A DNA stretch of 64,000 bases from an uncultured Atopobiaceae bacterium (GTDB lineage: Bacteria > Actinomycetota > Coriobacteriia > Coriobacteriales > Atopobiaceae): positions 1 to 64,000 of the forward strand of contig CALUHH010000004.1 of NCBI GenBank assembly GCA_944320385.1, read 5' to 3'. Positions 18,796 to 27,912 of the stretch are shown one piece after another. The notes under the pieces are model-generated. The model had not been told where the DNA came from. It saw nothing but the letters and a program-made list of their open reading frames with translations, and ran no database searches. Positions within the stretch are counted from its first letter, which is position 1, and each line of letters begins with the position of its first letter. Position numbers and translations under genes: made by a program.

Positions 18796-18874
18796 GACGA
18801 CGGCCCATTTGCACACAAACGGGGTTTTGCAGCGCACGCGGAAGCACCTGGCAACCGAGAAGTGTCCCTGCTCG

Positions 18875-19090
18875 GGACACAAATCCAGATTTGGGTCCTT
18901 GGCGGACACAAAAGAGGATTTGGGTCCGCGCCGGCAGGGGCTTCCAATTCCGTTGGCTCCTTCTGGTTATGGACTTAACCTTGCAGGATAACCCCCGGTC
19001 CAGCGACGCCCCGAAAGTCGAGAAGCGCCCTCGGTTCCGGACACAAATGAGGATTTGGGTCCTTGGCGGACACAAAACCGGATTTGGGTC
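18875..19090. repeat. 29-bp phased array C2 (GGACACAAA...GGATTTGGGTCC)
   Basis: The word GGACACAAA, then GATTTGGGTCC, starts at 18875 and 18904, and again at 19039 and 19068: two copies with a 29-bp period, a gap of about 106 bp, and two more with the same period. Each word is itself an imperfect hairpin (GGAC/GTCC, CAAA/TTTG). Together with C1 this fills most of the 643-bp gap between metG and the hydrolase gene. Confidence 0.8.
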
Positions 19091-19190
19091 GGAGAGCTTG
19101 ATACCCTATGCAACCGCCACGAGTCGCTCACGTGCATCCAGAGCGCGGGTATGATAGAGGCGCCCGTCACCCCGAGGATGGAGATACGAC

Positions 19191-20681
19191 ATGGCCGTCG
19201 AGTTCCCGCCCGTGCACGTCCCGCGCCCCTATGCGCTGCCGCAGACGCCGCTCGCGGCGCGCGTGGAGTGCCCGATGCCGGACGGCGCGACCATCGTGGC
19301 CTGGACATATGCGCCCGCCGGCATGACGGACGTACCCGGCACTCCCTACGGCATCGATCTTTGCTCGCCGCCCGTGCTCATGCTGCACGGCAACGGCGAG
19401 GAGCACGGCATCTTCGGTCCCGTCATCGACGCCGTGTGCGCGAGCGGCCGCTCCGTCATTGCCGTGGACTCCCGCGCCCAGGGAGCCTCCTCGCGCGGCA
19501 CCGCCCCGCTCACCTATGAGCTCATGGCCGACGACGCCGTCGAGGTCTGCGCGCGGATGGGTGTGCCGCAGGTTCACGTGCTCGGCTTCTCCGACGGAGG
19601 CATCCTGGGGCTTCTCCTCGCCCGCGACTGGGGTGCGCACGTGCTCTCCCTCACCGCGCTCGGGGCCAACCTCACGCCCGCGGGCCTGCCGCAGGAGGAC
19701 ACCGACTGGATGGCCTTCGCCGTCGCCGAGAACCGCCGCTGGGCGGAGGAGGGCTACGAGGGCGCCGAGCTCGAGGACGGCACGCCCGTGCCCTCCCCCG
19801 CCGAGTCCGCCCGCATCGCCGAGCTCCTGCAGCTCATGGTGGACAACCCGCAGATCGAGGCCACGTCGCTCGCGGGCATCGCCTGCCCCGTCACCGTGAT
19901 GGTCGGCGAGTTCGACGAGATCTTGCCCGAGGAGACCGACCGCATCGTCAGCGCCATCCCCGGCGCCGTCAAGGTCGTGGAGCCCGGCATCGACCACAAC
20001 CTGCCCAAGATGGCGCCCGACGCCGTGGCGCGCGAGCTGCTCGCCTGCGTGGCGAGAAACGACCGCCGCCACGCCCGCCGCGCCGCTGAGATGCCCGACG
20101 GCATCGCCGTCTGCCGCGTCCCCGTCTCGGGCCTCTGGGCCGAGAAGCTCGACGAGCTCTACCGTCACGTGGACGCCGAGCCCGGAACGTCAGGCTGGGT
20201 CCAGGACGTCTGGCCGCCCGTCGGCATGGCACGCGAACTCCTGGCGGCCGGCGCGTACTGGGGCGCCTTCGAGACGGGCGCGGTGCGTGACGGCCAGCCC
20301 GCCGACGACGCCGCCCTTCTCGGCGCGGTGGCGGTGGACCGCCGTGCCGACATGGGCAACGGGCGCGCGCCCGGGCACGGCTCCGGCCTCGGCGGCCCCG
20401 GATGGGAGCGGCGCCCCGGGAAGGACGTGGCGTGCTGGCACCTGCTTGCCGTCGACCCTGCCGCGCGCGGGCGCCGCGTCGCCGACGCTCTCGTCTGCGC
20501 CGGCACCCTCGCCGCGCGCGAGCTGGGGGCCAAGGTCGTGCGCCTCAACACCAACGTCGCCAACGTTCCGGCCAACGCGCTCTACGCCAGCCGCGACCTC
20601 ACGCGCCACCGCCCGGTCTGGCTCCCCTACCCGGGGCTGCCGCTGCCCGGATGGTCAAACCTCTGGGAGCTGGAGCTGTAG
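19191..20681 (+). CDS. Alpha/beta hydrolase fused to a GNAT acetyltransferase
   Basis: 496 residues; GGAG precedes the ATG. Residues ~1-285 are an alpha/beta hydrolase: oxyanion region LMLHGNGEEHG, nucleophile elbow LGFSDGG (Ser), acid VGEFDEILP and catalytic His GIDHNLPK. Residues ~300-496 are a GCN5-type acetyltransferase with the acetyl-CoA loop LLAVDPAARGRRVADAL and NTNVANVPANALYASRDL. Domain order suggests one chain acting on a shared small substrate or detoxification, but neither substrate can be read. No operon partner; structured repeats lie on both sides. Confidence 0.85.
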   Translation: MAVEFPPVHVPRPYALPQTPLAARVECPMPDGATIVAWTYAPAGMTDVPGTPYGIDLCSPPVLMLHGNGEEHGIFGPVIDAVCASGRSVIAVDSRAQGASSRGTAPLTYELMADDAVEVCARMGVPQVHVLGFSDGGILGLLLARDWGAHVLSLTALGANLTPAGLPQEDTDWMAFAVAENRRWAEEGYEGAELEDGTPVPSPAESARIAELLQLMVDNPQIEATSLAGIACPVTVMVGEFDEILPEETDRIVSAIPGAVKVVEPGIDHNLPKMAPDAVARELLACVARNDRRHARRAAEMPDGIAVCRVPVSGLWAEKLDELYRHVDAEPGTSGWVQDVWPPVGMARELLAAGAYWGAFETGAVRDGQPADDAALLGAVAVDRRADMGNGRAPGHGSGLGGPGWERRPGKDVACWHLLAVDPAARGRRVADALVCAGTLAARELGAKVVRLNTNVANVPANALYASRDLTRHRPVWLPYPGLPLPGWSNLWELEL

Positions 20682-20691
20682 CGCACCGCGC

Positions 20692-20869
20692 GTTCTTCTC
20701 GCCGTTGCGCACTCCTTGGCGTTGTGTACACTTTCCGGCGTTGTGTACACCTCCCGAAAGGTCCTTCTCGGCAAATCCGCAGGTAGACAAGCTAGCGAGA
20801 AGTGCGCACAACGCCGGGCAGTGTACACAACGCCAAAGAGTGCGCACACCACCGGCGAATGTGCACAAC
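20692..20869. repeat. 19-bp phased palindromic array D
   Basis: Left words GTTGCGCACT, GTTGTGTACACT and GTTGTGTACACC start at 20704, 20721 and 20740 (17 and 19 bp apart). Right, inverted words end at 20812, 20831, 20850 and 20869 (exactly 19 bp apart). The centre holds the conserved core, here inverted: CTTCTCGGCAAATCCGCAGG then TAGACAAGCT and GCGAGAAG. It fills the gap between two convergent genes. Confidence 0.9.
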
Positions 20870-20921
20870 GGCGGCCCCGAGTCGCCGGGGCCGCCGCTCA
20901 GAAGGGGCGCTCCGAAGCCGC

Positions 20922-21959
20922 CTACGCGCTCGGCTCGATCCAGAGGTCGCCCACGCGCACGCTCGCGACGTCCTCGACGTCGATGATGCGGTCGAAGCCC
21001 ATGCCCTTGGTCATCTGAGCCGTCCCGCCCGCCTCGAGCGTCTCGCCGGAGCCGCCGGACCACGTGGCGTCGATGGAGGGGCCGTCCTCGAGCGTGACCA
21101 CGACCGGAAGGTTGAGCTCCCAGCCCTGCCGGCCGGCCTCGAGCGGCTCGCCCGAGAGCGTGTACTCGACGTGGACGCCAATCGCAGAGAGCGTCAGCCG
21201 ATCGATCGTCACGTCGCAGCCGTTGTAGGTCGTCTCAAGCCCGCTCGCCAGCTCCACGGAGGTGTCCTCGTACTCGAGCGGCACGTCGAGCTCCCAGGTT
21301 CCCGTGGCGATCGGCTCTGCCGAGCGTCCCTCGTCGCCCCAGCCATAGAGGTCATGCAGGGTCACGTGGGCCGTCTGGCCGGAGAGCCCTCCCTCCGTCT
21401 GGGCCCAGCACAGCTGCACGAGCTGCAGGGCGGGGTCCTCGGGGTCGGCGTCGTAGAAGTAGGCGCTCGCGCCGCCGGAATCGCTGTCGGAGACGAGCGG
21501 GAAGAACGACCCCTCGGGTCCCAGCGCCAGACCGACCTTCCCATCCTCGAAGCGCTCGACGCCATCGAAGAGCGTGGGGTCCTCCGGGTCGAGGGTGTAG
21601 ACGACGGCGTAGAACGTGTCGTCGCCGATCACGGCCGAGACGGAGACCGTGACCCCGCCGTCGGTCGCCGACGAACCGGCGACGCCGGCCATGCGGGACA
21701 CGTCCTCGACCTGCTCGTCCCGCATTCCAAAGACGTCCTGGAGAAACTCCGCCGCCGCCCCGAGCGCGCCCGTGGCGTATGCGGTGACCGCGCCCGCTCC
21801 GAGCGCGAGCACGACGCCGGCCGCCGCGGCGCGCGCCGCCCAAGGGTGCCGGCGCGGCGAAGCCGCGGCAACCAGCCCCTTTGCCAGCTCGTTCTTCTCG
21901 GCAGGCGAGAAGGACAGGGCGTCGAGGCCCTCCCGATACGCGTCAAAGGTCTTCTTCAT
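20922..21959 (-). CDS. Membrane anti-sigma factor-like protein (DUF4179-like)
   Basis: 345 residues. The N-terminal ~40 residues are cytoplasmic (MKKTFDAYREGLDALSFSPA), followed by one transmembrane helix (AAAAGVVLALGAGAVTAYA) and an extracytoplasmic beta-rich domain containing VSVSAVIGDDTFYAVVYTL, the DUF4179 style. The start overlaps the sigma-factor gene by 17 bp, the normal arrangement for an ECF sigma and its membrane anti-sigma; the role is inferred from this. The N-terminal domain carries two copies of the CGAGAAG 10-mer in inverted orientation (21891, 21906), making a 25-base palindrome inside coding DNA. Confidence 0.75.
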   Translation of the reverse strand: MKKTFDAYREGLDALSFSPAEKNELAKGLVAAASPRRHPWAARAAAAGVVLALGAGAVTAYATGALGAAAEFLQDVFGMRDEQVEDVSRMAGVAGSSATDGGVTVSVSAVIGDDTFYAVVYTLDPEDPTLFDGVERFEDGKVGLALGPEGSFFPLVSDSDSGGASAYFYDADPEDPALQLVQLCWAQTEGGLSGQTAHVTLHDLYGWGDEGRSAEPIATGTWELDVPLEYEDTSVELASGLETTYNGCDVTIDRLTLSAIGVHVEYTLSGEPLEAGRQGWELNLPVVVTLEDGPSIDATWSGGSGETLEAGGTAQMTKGMGFDRIIDVEDVASVRVGDLWIEPSA

Positions 21960-22449
21960 CGTAACCAGCCTCCTTGAGCAGCACCTTCAGCTTTGCGCGG
22001 CCGCGGCTCAGGCGCGCGGCGGCCGCGTCCTCGCTGCAGCCGCACGCCCGGGCGATGTCACGAACGGAGTAGTTCTCGTAGTAGCGCAGAAAGATGGCCT
22101 CGCGGTACTCGAGCGGGAGGCGCATGACGGCGCGCAGGACGAGCGCGGGGAGCTCGCGCGCGTCGACCGGCTCCGGCGAGGAGGGCTCCGGTGCCTCGTC
22201 GAGCGCGACGGTCGGGCGCGCGGCGCGGCGGCGCAGCAGGTCCTTGCAGCGATTGGCGGTCACGCGCACCACCCAGGCGCGCTCGTGCTCGGGGCTCTCG
22301 AAGCCCTCCGCGCGGCCCAGCAGCTTGAGGAGGACCTCCTGGCAGACGTCCTCGGCGTCCGCCGCTGACCCCAGATAGGTGTAGGAGAGGCGCAGGATGA
22401 GGTCGGCGTAGTCGCCCACCAGCCGCACCGCGCGCTGCTTCGTGCGCAT
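21943..22449 (-). CDS. ECF-type RNA polymerase sigma factor
   Basis: 168 residues, typical ECF size. Region 2 (ADLILRLSYTYLGSAADAED, then VCQEVLLKLL) and region 4 (LPLEYREAIFLRYYENYSVR, then ACGCSEDAAAARLSRGRAKL) are both present, separated by an acidic Ser/Pro linker. Directs RNA polymerase to a stress or envelope regulon, held by the overlapping anti-sigma gene. Ribosome site GGGGAGGGGG. Confidence 0.92.
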   Translation of the reverse strand: MRTKQRAVRLVGDYADLILRLSYTYLGSAADAEDVCQEVLLKLLGRAEGFESPEHERAWVVRVTANRCKDLLRRRAARPTVALDEAPEPSSPEPVDARELPALVLRAVMRLPLEYREAIFLRYYENYSVRDIARACGCSEDAAAARLSRGRAKLKVLLKEAGYDEEDL

Positions 22450-22477
22450 GCCCCCTCCCCTCGTCGTCTCTACCTAC

Positions 22478-22505
22478 GATACGCACGAGGGGACAAAACC
22501 TGACA
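22478..22505 (-). promoter_or_regulatory. Candidate ECF-type promoter of the sigma operon
   Basis: On the minus strand TGTCAG, a 16-base spacer and CGTATC lie about 30 bases before the sigma start, with GGTTTT after the first box. Spacing fits an autoregulated ECF promoter; the match is by eye only. Confidence 0.35.
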
Positions 22506-22536
22506 GGATTTCTCGAGAGGGACGGGCGTCAGGCGC

Positions 22537-23928
22537 TCATGCCGTCGCCGGGAACAGCACGGTGATCGTGGTGCCCTTGCCGACCTCGCTCTCGAGCCTG
22601 ATCTCGGCGCCGTGGTAGGCGGCCGCGTGCTTGACGATGGCAAGCCCCAGCCCCGTCCCGCCCATGTCGCGGCTCCGCCCCTTGTCCACGCGATAGAAGC
22701 GCTCGAAGACCTTGGGCTGCGCCTCGGCCGGGATGCCGATGCCCGTGTCGCTCACGCGCAGCGCCGGGCGGCCGTCGACCGGCAGCGCCCAGACGTAGAC
22801 CTTGCCGCCCACGCGGTTGTAGCGGATGGCATTGTCGCAGAGGTTGGTCACCAGCTCGTCGAGCAGGCGGGCGTTGCCGCGGACGGGGCACGACACGCCG
22901 CCCACGCTCACGTCCACGCCGACCTTGCGCGCCTTGGCCCCCAGCCGGTCGGTGACGTCGCGGGCAACGGAGAGCAGGTCGACGGGCTCCGAGGGCTCAA
23001 AGAGCTCCTGGTCCCCGTTGCGCTCCGAGTCGTCGAGCTTGGAGAGGGTGAGGATGTCGCTCACAAGGTCAGAGAGGCGGCGCGCGTCGTCGTAGATGCG
23101 GCCGGCGAACTCGGGGACGTCCTTCTTCTTGGCGATGCCGTCGCGGATGAGCTCGGCCGCCATCTGGATGGAGGCGATGGGCGTCTTGAGCTCGTGGGTA
23201 ACGTTGGCCGTGAACTCGCGGCGCAGGTCGGCGGCGTCCTGGACCGCCCGCATGCGGTGCAGGAGCTCCTCGTGCTGCTCGTTCAGCCGCGTGACCAGCG
23301 GGTCGAGCTCCACGTAGGGAGCCACGCCGTCTCCGGAGGAAGGGTCGATCTCCAGGATGGGCTGGACGAAGCGGCGCGAGAGCCGCCGCGACACAACCCA
23401 GCTCGCGGCCACCAGGACCACGGCCAGAAGGGCGAGAAGGACAAGATCTTGGAAGAGGAACGCCAGGACGCCGGCCCGGTCGACGGACAGGCGCATGACC
23501 TGGCCGGACTCGAGGCGCGCCGCCTCATAGAGGCTGGTGTAGCCCACGGTGTCGCTCGCGCGCTCGGAGGCTCCGGAGCCGGTCTCGAAGGCGGCGATCA
23601 CCTCGGGGCGGTCCCCGTGGTTCTCCAGGACGCCGGCCTCCGCCTGGGAGTCAAAGGTGACCGAGCCGTCGGGGTCGATGAGCGTCGCGCGGATGTCGCC
23701 CAGCTCGAGCGCCGCGAGGACGGCCGCGTCGTCATCGGTCTGGTCGAGCAGCGAGGCCAGGGTCCGGCACTCGGCGGCGAGCTGCTCGTGCTCGTCGGCC
23801 AGAAACGCCGACTGGTAGAGCAGCGAGGCCGCCGCGGTAACCACGACGGCCACGGCGGCGCACGCCGCGACGAGCGCCACGAACATCCTGTGCGAGAGCG
23901 AGCCCTTGCCCCCGGGCTGCCTGGTCAT
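22537..23928 (-). CDS. phoR: PhoR-type sensor histidine kinase
   Basis: Membrane sensor partner of the adjacent response regulator, probably for phosphate limitation. 463 residues: TM1 ~15-38, an extracytoplasmic domain to ~165, TM2 ~168-190 (LVLLALLAVVLVAASWVV), HisKA with FTANVTHELKTPIAS (His phospho-acceptor), ATPase boxes NLCDNAIRYN, DTGIGIP and GGTGLGLAIVKH. Immediately downstream of the regulator gene in the pst operon, which supports the name; signal specificity is inferred. A CGAGAAGGAC copy lies antisense in the TM2 codons. Confidence 0.85.
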   Translation of the reverse strand: MTRQPGGKGSLSHRMFVALVAACAAVAVVVTAAASLLYQSAFLADEHEQLAAECRTLASLLDQTDDDAAVLAALELGDIRATLIDPDGSVTFDSQAEAGVLENHGDRPEVIAAFETGSGASERASDTVGYTSLYEAARLESGQVMRLSVDRAGVLAFLFQDLVLLALLAVVLVAASWVVSRRLSRRFVQPILEIDPSSGDGVAPYVELDPLVTRLNEQHEELLHRMRAVQDAADLRREFTANVTHELKTPIASIQMAAELIRDGIAKKKDVPEFAGRIYDDARRLSDLVSDILTLSKLDDSERNGDQELFEPSEPVDLLSVARDVTDRLGAKARKVGVDVSVGGVSCPVRGNARLLDELVTNLCDNAIRYNRVGGKVYVWALPVDGRPALRVSDTGIGIPAEAQPKVFERFYRVDKGRSRDMGGTGLGLAIVKHAAAYHGAEIRLESEVGKGTTITVLFPATA

Positions 23929-23961
23929 CTGGCCTCCTCCCGGCCTTGACGCTGGCCCAAC

Positions 23962-24642
23962 CTAGTCGCGGACGCGATAGCCGACGCCGCGAACCGTCTC
24001 GATCAGGTCGGACGCGTCGCCGAGCTTGGCGCGGATCTGCTGCACGTGCACGTCGACCGTGCGCGACCCGCCGTCAAAGTCCCAGCCCCAGACGCGCTGG
24101 AGCAGCGTCTCGCGCGAGAAGACCACGCCCGGGGAGCGCATGAGAAACTCCAGCAGGTCGAACTCGCGCATCGTGAGCTGGACCTCCCGGCCCCCGACGG
24201 TGACCTCGCGGCGCTCGGGCCACAGGGTCACCTCGCCGGAGACCAGGGAGGTGGGCTTGTCCTGCACGGCCGCCTCGCGGCCGGAGCGGCGCAGCAGCGC
24301 GCGCGTGCGGCTCACCATCTCCATCATGCCGAAGGGCTTGGAGAGGTAGTCGTCGGCGCCGGAGTCGAGGGCGCGCACGGTGTCGAGCTCGGTGTCCTTG
24401 GCGGTGAGCATCATCACGGGGACGTGCGAGAGCCCGGGCGTGCGGCGCAGGCGGGCGAGGATCTCGAGGCCGTCGGCATCAGGGAGCATGATGTCGAGAA
24501 GGACGGCGTCAGGCGTGCGCTCGGCGCAGGCACGACGGAACTCGGCGTCGTCGGCGCAGCCGCGCGCCTCGATGCCTCCCTGGCCGAGGGCGTAGACCGT
24601 CAGCTCCCGGATGTTCTTGTCGTCCTCTACGTAGTAGACCAC
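23962..24642 (-). CDS. phoB: PhoB-type response regulator
   Basis: OmpR/PhoB family DNA-binding regulator of 226 residues. Receiver domain with acidic pocket YYVEDD, phospho-acceptor Asp in AVLLDIMLPD, Thr in MLTAKD and Lys in YLSKPFG; C-terminal winged helix with LTMREFDLLEFLMRSPGVVF and TVDVHVQQIRAKLG. The GTG start at 24642 is chosen because GGGAGG lies eight bases before it. Last but one gene of the pst-phoU operon, so probably regulates it through the repeats at 29955. Confidence 0.9.
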   Translation of the reverse strand: MVYYVEDDKNIRELTVYALGQGGIEARGCADDAEFRRACAERTPDAVLLDIMLPDADGLEILARLRRTPGLSHVPVMMLTAKDTELDTVRALDSGADDYLSKPFGMMEMVSRTRALLRRSGREAAVQDKPTSLVSGEVTLWPERREVTVGGREVQLTMREFDLLEFLMRSPGVVFSRETLLQRVWGWDFDGGSRTVDVHVQQIRAKLGDASDLIETVRGVGYRVRD

Positions 24643-24683
24643 CGCAGTATCCTCCCGACGCCTTGAACCCACTCTACTTTACC

Positions 24684-25379
24684 CTACTCCGCAGACGGGG
24701 CCTGCCGCTGGCTCTCCTTCTCGGCGATGGTGTGCTCGCCGGTCACGCGGAAGATCGCCCAGGCGGCGATGCGCTTCGCGAGGTCGCCGATGCGCTCGAA
24801 GTACTTGGCGACCATGAGGAGCTCCGGCAGATACTGCGCGGAGGACTTGCCGTCGCGGATGAGGGCGACGAGCTTCTCCTCGGCCTCGACGTAGAGCTGG
24901 TTCACCGCGGCGTCGGCCTCCATGACCTGCTGGGCGGCCTCGACGTCGGAGGCGCAGAAGGCGTCGACGGCCTTCTGGACCATGTTCGCGGCGCTCTCGC
25001 TCATCTGAGAGATCTCAGCCTCGATCTTCCTCGACGCCTTCTCGGGGATCTCCTCGGTGAGAAAGACCGCGTCGCGCGTCATCGAGTCGATGTGGGAGAG
25101 GTCGCTCACCATGCGGAAGGAGCCCGAGACGAAGCGCAGGTCCACGCCGATGAGCGGCTGCTGGAGCAGCATGATGTCGAGGCACGTGTTCTCGATGGCC
25201 GAGCGCAGGCGGTCCTCCGCCTTGCGGCCGTCCATGACGCCCTCGGCGGCGCCCTTGTCGCCCCGGGCGGCGAGGCCGGCGGCGCGGACGTCCGCCACGG
25301 TCTTCTCGCCGAAGCGCCTGATGTAGCCCTCGACCTCGTTGAGCTGGTCGGTGAACTTGGTGCGGGTGCTGATGACCAT
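24684..25379 (-). CDS. phoU: Phosphate signalling protein PhoU
   Basis: 231-residue three-helix-bundle duplication linking PstB/PstSCAB transport to the PhoR-type kinase; prevents Pho activation when phosphate is plentiful. PhoU signatures are IENTCLDIMLLQQPLIGVDL (first half) and KYFERIGDLAKRIAAWAIF (second half), the acidic/Arg metal-binding motifs of the family. The ATG overlaps the preceding pstB stop by one base (TAATG). Confidence 0.95.
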   Translation of the reverse strand: MVISTRTKFTDQLNEVEGYIRRFGEKTVADVRAAGLAARGDKGAAEGVMDGRKAEDRLRSAIENTCLDIMLLQQPLIGVDLRFVSGSFRMVSDLSHIDSMTRDAVFLTEEIPEKASRKIEAEISQMSESAANMVQKAVDAFCASDVEAAQQVMEADAAVNQLYVEAEEKLVALIRDGKSSAQYLPELLMVAKYFERIGDLAKRIAAWAIFRVTGEHTIAEKESQRQAPSAE

Positions 25380-26173
25380 TAGCTGAACCTCCCGGATAGG
25401 TACTCTTGCGTGCGCTGCTGCCTGGGGTTGCCGAAGAGCTCGCGGGTGGGGCCCTCCTCGATGAGCTCGCCCAGGTAGAAGAAGGCGGTCTTGTCGGCCA
25501 CGCGCGTGGCCTGCTGCATGTTGTGGGTGACGACGACGACCGTGTGATCTTCGGCGAGCTCGGTCATGAGCTGCTCGACCATGCTCGTGGAGATGGGGTC
25601 GAGCGCCGAGGTGGGCTCGTCCATGAGCAGGATCTCGGGGTCGGTGGCAAGCGCCCGCGCGATGCAGAGGCGCTGCTGCTGGCCGCCCGAGAGACCCAGG
25701 CCGCTCTTGTCCAGGTCGTCCTTGACCTCGTCCCAGAGCGCCGCGCGGGTGAGGCAGCGCTCGCAGATCTCGTCGCCCTCGGACTTGGAGATGCGACGCA
25801 TGCGCCTGGGCCCGTAGAGGATGTTCTCGCGGATGCTCATCGGGAAGGGGTTGGGGTGCTGGAAGACCATGCCCACGTAGACGCGCAGGGCGTTGGCGTC
25901 CATCTGGAAGATGTCCTTGCCGTCGAACTCGATCGTGCCCTCGGTGCGCACGGACTCGACGAAGTCGCACATGCGGTTGAACGTGCGCAGCAGCGTCGAC
26001 TTGCCGCAGCCCGACGGCCCGATGAAGGCCGTGGCGCGGTTGCGCGGAATCTCGAGGTTAATCTTCTTGAGTGCCTGGAAGTCCCCGTACCACAGGTCGA
26101 AGTCGCGGATGGTGATGGCCGTCTCGGCCCCGGCGATGCTGCGGTGGGAGTCTCCTGTGATCGTTGCGTCCAA
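25379..26173 (-). CDS. pstB: Phosphate ABC transporter ATPase (copy 1)
   Basis: 264-residue ATPase of the high-affinity phosphate importer. Walker [12 protein letters not shown], signature [10 protein letters not shown], Walker [15 protein letters not shown]-loop VVTHN. PstB hallmarks include [20 protein letters not shown] second, non-identical pstB lies directly upstream on the same strand; duplicate pstB genes in one operon occur in many Gram-positives. Overlaps phoU by one base. Confidence 0.95.
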   Translation of the reverse strand: MDATITGDSHRSIAGAETAITIRDFDLWYGDFQALKKINLEIPRNRATAFIGPSGCGKSTLLRTFNRMCDFVESVRTEGTIEFDGKDIFQMDANALRVYVGMVFQHPNPFPMSIRENILYGPRRMRRISKSEGDEICERCLTRAALWDEVKDDLDKSGLGLSGGQQQRLCIARALATDPEILLMDEPTSALDPISTSMVEQLMTELAEDHTVVVVTHNMQQATRVADKTAFFYLGELIEEGPTRELFGNPRQQRTQEYLSGRFS

Positions 26174-26185
26174 TGTGCCTCCCTC

Positions 26186-26986
26186 TTAGCCGAAGCGGCC
26201 GGTCAGGTAGTCGACCAGGCGCTGGTCGTGCGGGTTGCGGAAGATCTGCTGCGTGGTGCCCGTCTCGACCATGTCGCCCACGTAGAAGAAGGCGGTGCGG
26301 TCGGAGACGCGCGTGGCCTGCTCCATGTTGTGCGTGACGATGATCTCGCAGATGCCCGTCGAGGCGATGTCGCGGATCGTCTCCTCGATGGCGAAGGTGG
26401 AGATGGGGTCGAGCGCGGAGCACGGCTCGTCAAAGAGCACGACGTCCGGCTTCATGGCCAGGGTGCGTGCGATGCACAGGCGCTGCTGCTGGCCGCCCGA
26501 GAGCGCGTGGGCGGACTGCCTGAGCTTGTCCTTGACCTCATCCCAGAGCGCCGCCTGCCGAAGCGACGTCTCCACGAGCTCGTCCTCCTCCTCGCGCGTG
26601 CGCACGCGACCGTGCTTCTTCGGCGCGAAGAGGATGTTCTCGCGGATGGACTTGCGGAAGGGCGTGGGCTGCTGGAAGACCATGCCGATAGACTTGCGCA
26701 GCTCGAAGAGGTTCTCCTTGGGCGTGTTGATGTCGCGGCCGTGGTAGAAGATCTCGCCGCCGATCGAGCACTTGGGGATCTCGCGGTTCATGAGGTTGAG
26801 GCAGCGCAGGAACGTGGACTTGCCGCAGCCGGACGGCCCGATGAGAGCCGTGACCTGGCCCTTCTCAAAGGTCAGCGACGTGGGGTGCAGCGCCTCGTGG
26901 GTGAGGTCGTAGGTGACGGTCACGTCCTTGGTGGTGAGCAGGGAGCCCTCGGCGGGCGTCGCCTGCGCGGTGGTGGCGTCTGTCAT
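26186..26986 (-). CDS. pstB: Phosphate ABC transporter ATPase (copy 2)
   Basis: 266 residues. Walker [32 protein letters not shown], signature [10 protein letters not shown], Walker B VVLFDEPCSALD, H-loop IVTHN. Clearly paralogous to the next gene but diverged, so not a recent duplication; the two may form a heterodimer or alternate. Starts within the pstA stop (ATGA-type four-base overlap). Confidence 0.95.
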   Translation of the reverse strand: MTDATTAQATPAEGSLLTTKDVTVTYDLTHEALHPTSLTFEKGQVTALIGPSGCGKSTFLRCLNLMNREIPKCSIGGEIFYHGRDINTPKENLFELRKSIGMVFQQPTPFRKSIRENILFAPKKHGRVRTREEEDELVETSLRQAALWDEVKDKLRQSAHALSGGQQQRLCIARTLAMKPDVVLFDEPCSALDPISTFAIEETIRDIASTGICEIIVTHNMEQATRVSDRTAFFYVGDMVETGTTQQIFRNPHDQRLVDYLTGRFG

Positions 26987-27912
26987 TCTGCGGTCAGCCT
27001 CCTCGAGAGGAGCTTGCCGAGCAGGCGGGCAAGCAGGTTGAACAGGAGCACGCAGGCGAGAAGGACCGTGGCCGTGCCCCAGACGATCTCCGTGGAGCCG
27101 GCCGTGGGCTCGGAGGTGAGTCGCCAGATGTAGACGGCGAGCGAGCAGGCCGGGCGGAAGATGTTGAACGGGTTGGTGGGGCTCAGGAAGTTCACCGAGG
27201 TGAAGTTGAGGCGCGCGGGGGCGGAGCCCGCCGTGAAGATCAGGGCTGCCGCCTCGCCGAAGACGCGGCCGGCGGAGAGCACGATGCCGGTCACGATGGC
27301 GGGCATGGCGGCGGGGAGCAGGACGTTGATCGTGGTCTCCCAGCGCGTGAGGCCCATGGCGAGCGCAGCGTCACGCTGGCTGCGGGGAACGTCCTCGAGG
27401 GCCTGCTGGATGGTGCGCACCAGGATGGGGATGTTGAACATCGTGAGCGCGCACGCGCCGGCGAGAATCGAGATGCCCCAGCCGAGCGTCACGACGAAGA
27501 AGAGCGAGCCGAACATGCCGACCACGATCGACGGGAGCGACGAGAGCGTCTCGATGGCGGTCTTGGCGGCGGAGGTGACCCAGTTGTCCGGCGCGTACTC
27601 GACGAGGAAGATGGCCGCGCCGAGCGAGATGGGCACCGAGATGACGAGCGTGACGAGCAGCATGTAGAAGGAGTCCCACAGCTGGTAGAGGATGCCGGGG
27701 ACGACCTCGTCGTTGTAGGGGTTGGTGAGGAACCCGGGCGTGAGGGCGCGGCCCGCGCCGCGGACGAGGATGTAGGCGATGATGGCCACGACGAGCAGCA
27801 TGACCAAGCCCACGATGACGGCGAGGACGCCGGTCGCGACCTTGTCCTGGGAGTCGATGCGGCGCACGTGCGCGTCGAGCGCGACGGAGCGCGCGTTCTT
27901 CTCGCTAGCCAT
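26983..27912 (-). CDS. pstA: Phosphate ABC transporter permease PstA
   Basis: 309-residue inner-membrane permease with six predicted helices; the coupling-helix (EAA-like) motif is SQRDAALAMGLTRWETTINV followed by AGRVFGEAAALIF. The N-terminus MASEKNARSV includes the product of a CGAGAAGAAC 10-mer in codons 3-6. Eight-base overlap with pstC upstream and four-base overlap with pstB downstream. Confidence 0.95.
   Translation of the reverse strand: MASEKNARSVALDAHVRRIDSQDKVATGVLAVIVGLVMLLVVAIIAYILVRGAGRALTPGFLTNPYNDEVVPGILYQLWDSFYMLLVTLVISVPISLGAAIFLVEYAPDNWVTSAAKTAIETLSSLPSIVVGMFGSLFFVVTLGWGISILAGACALTMFNIPILVRTIQQALEDVPRSQRDAALAMGLTRWETTINVLLPAAMPAIVTGIVLSAGRVFGEAAALIFTAGSAPARLNFTSVNFLSPTNPFNIFRPACSLAVYIWRLTSEPTAGSTEIVWGTATVLLACVLLFNLLARLLGKLLSRRLTAE

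Noticed and set aside
20692..20869. Phased arrays as retrons, group II introns or diversity-generating elements
   Set aside because: No reverse transcriptase or maturase is encoded anywhere in the window.
26186..26986. Second pstB as a pseudogene or assembly duplicate
   Set aside because: Sequence is well diverged, all ATPase motifs are intact and it overlaps pstA in normal operon fashion.
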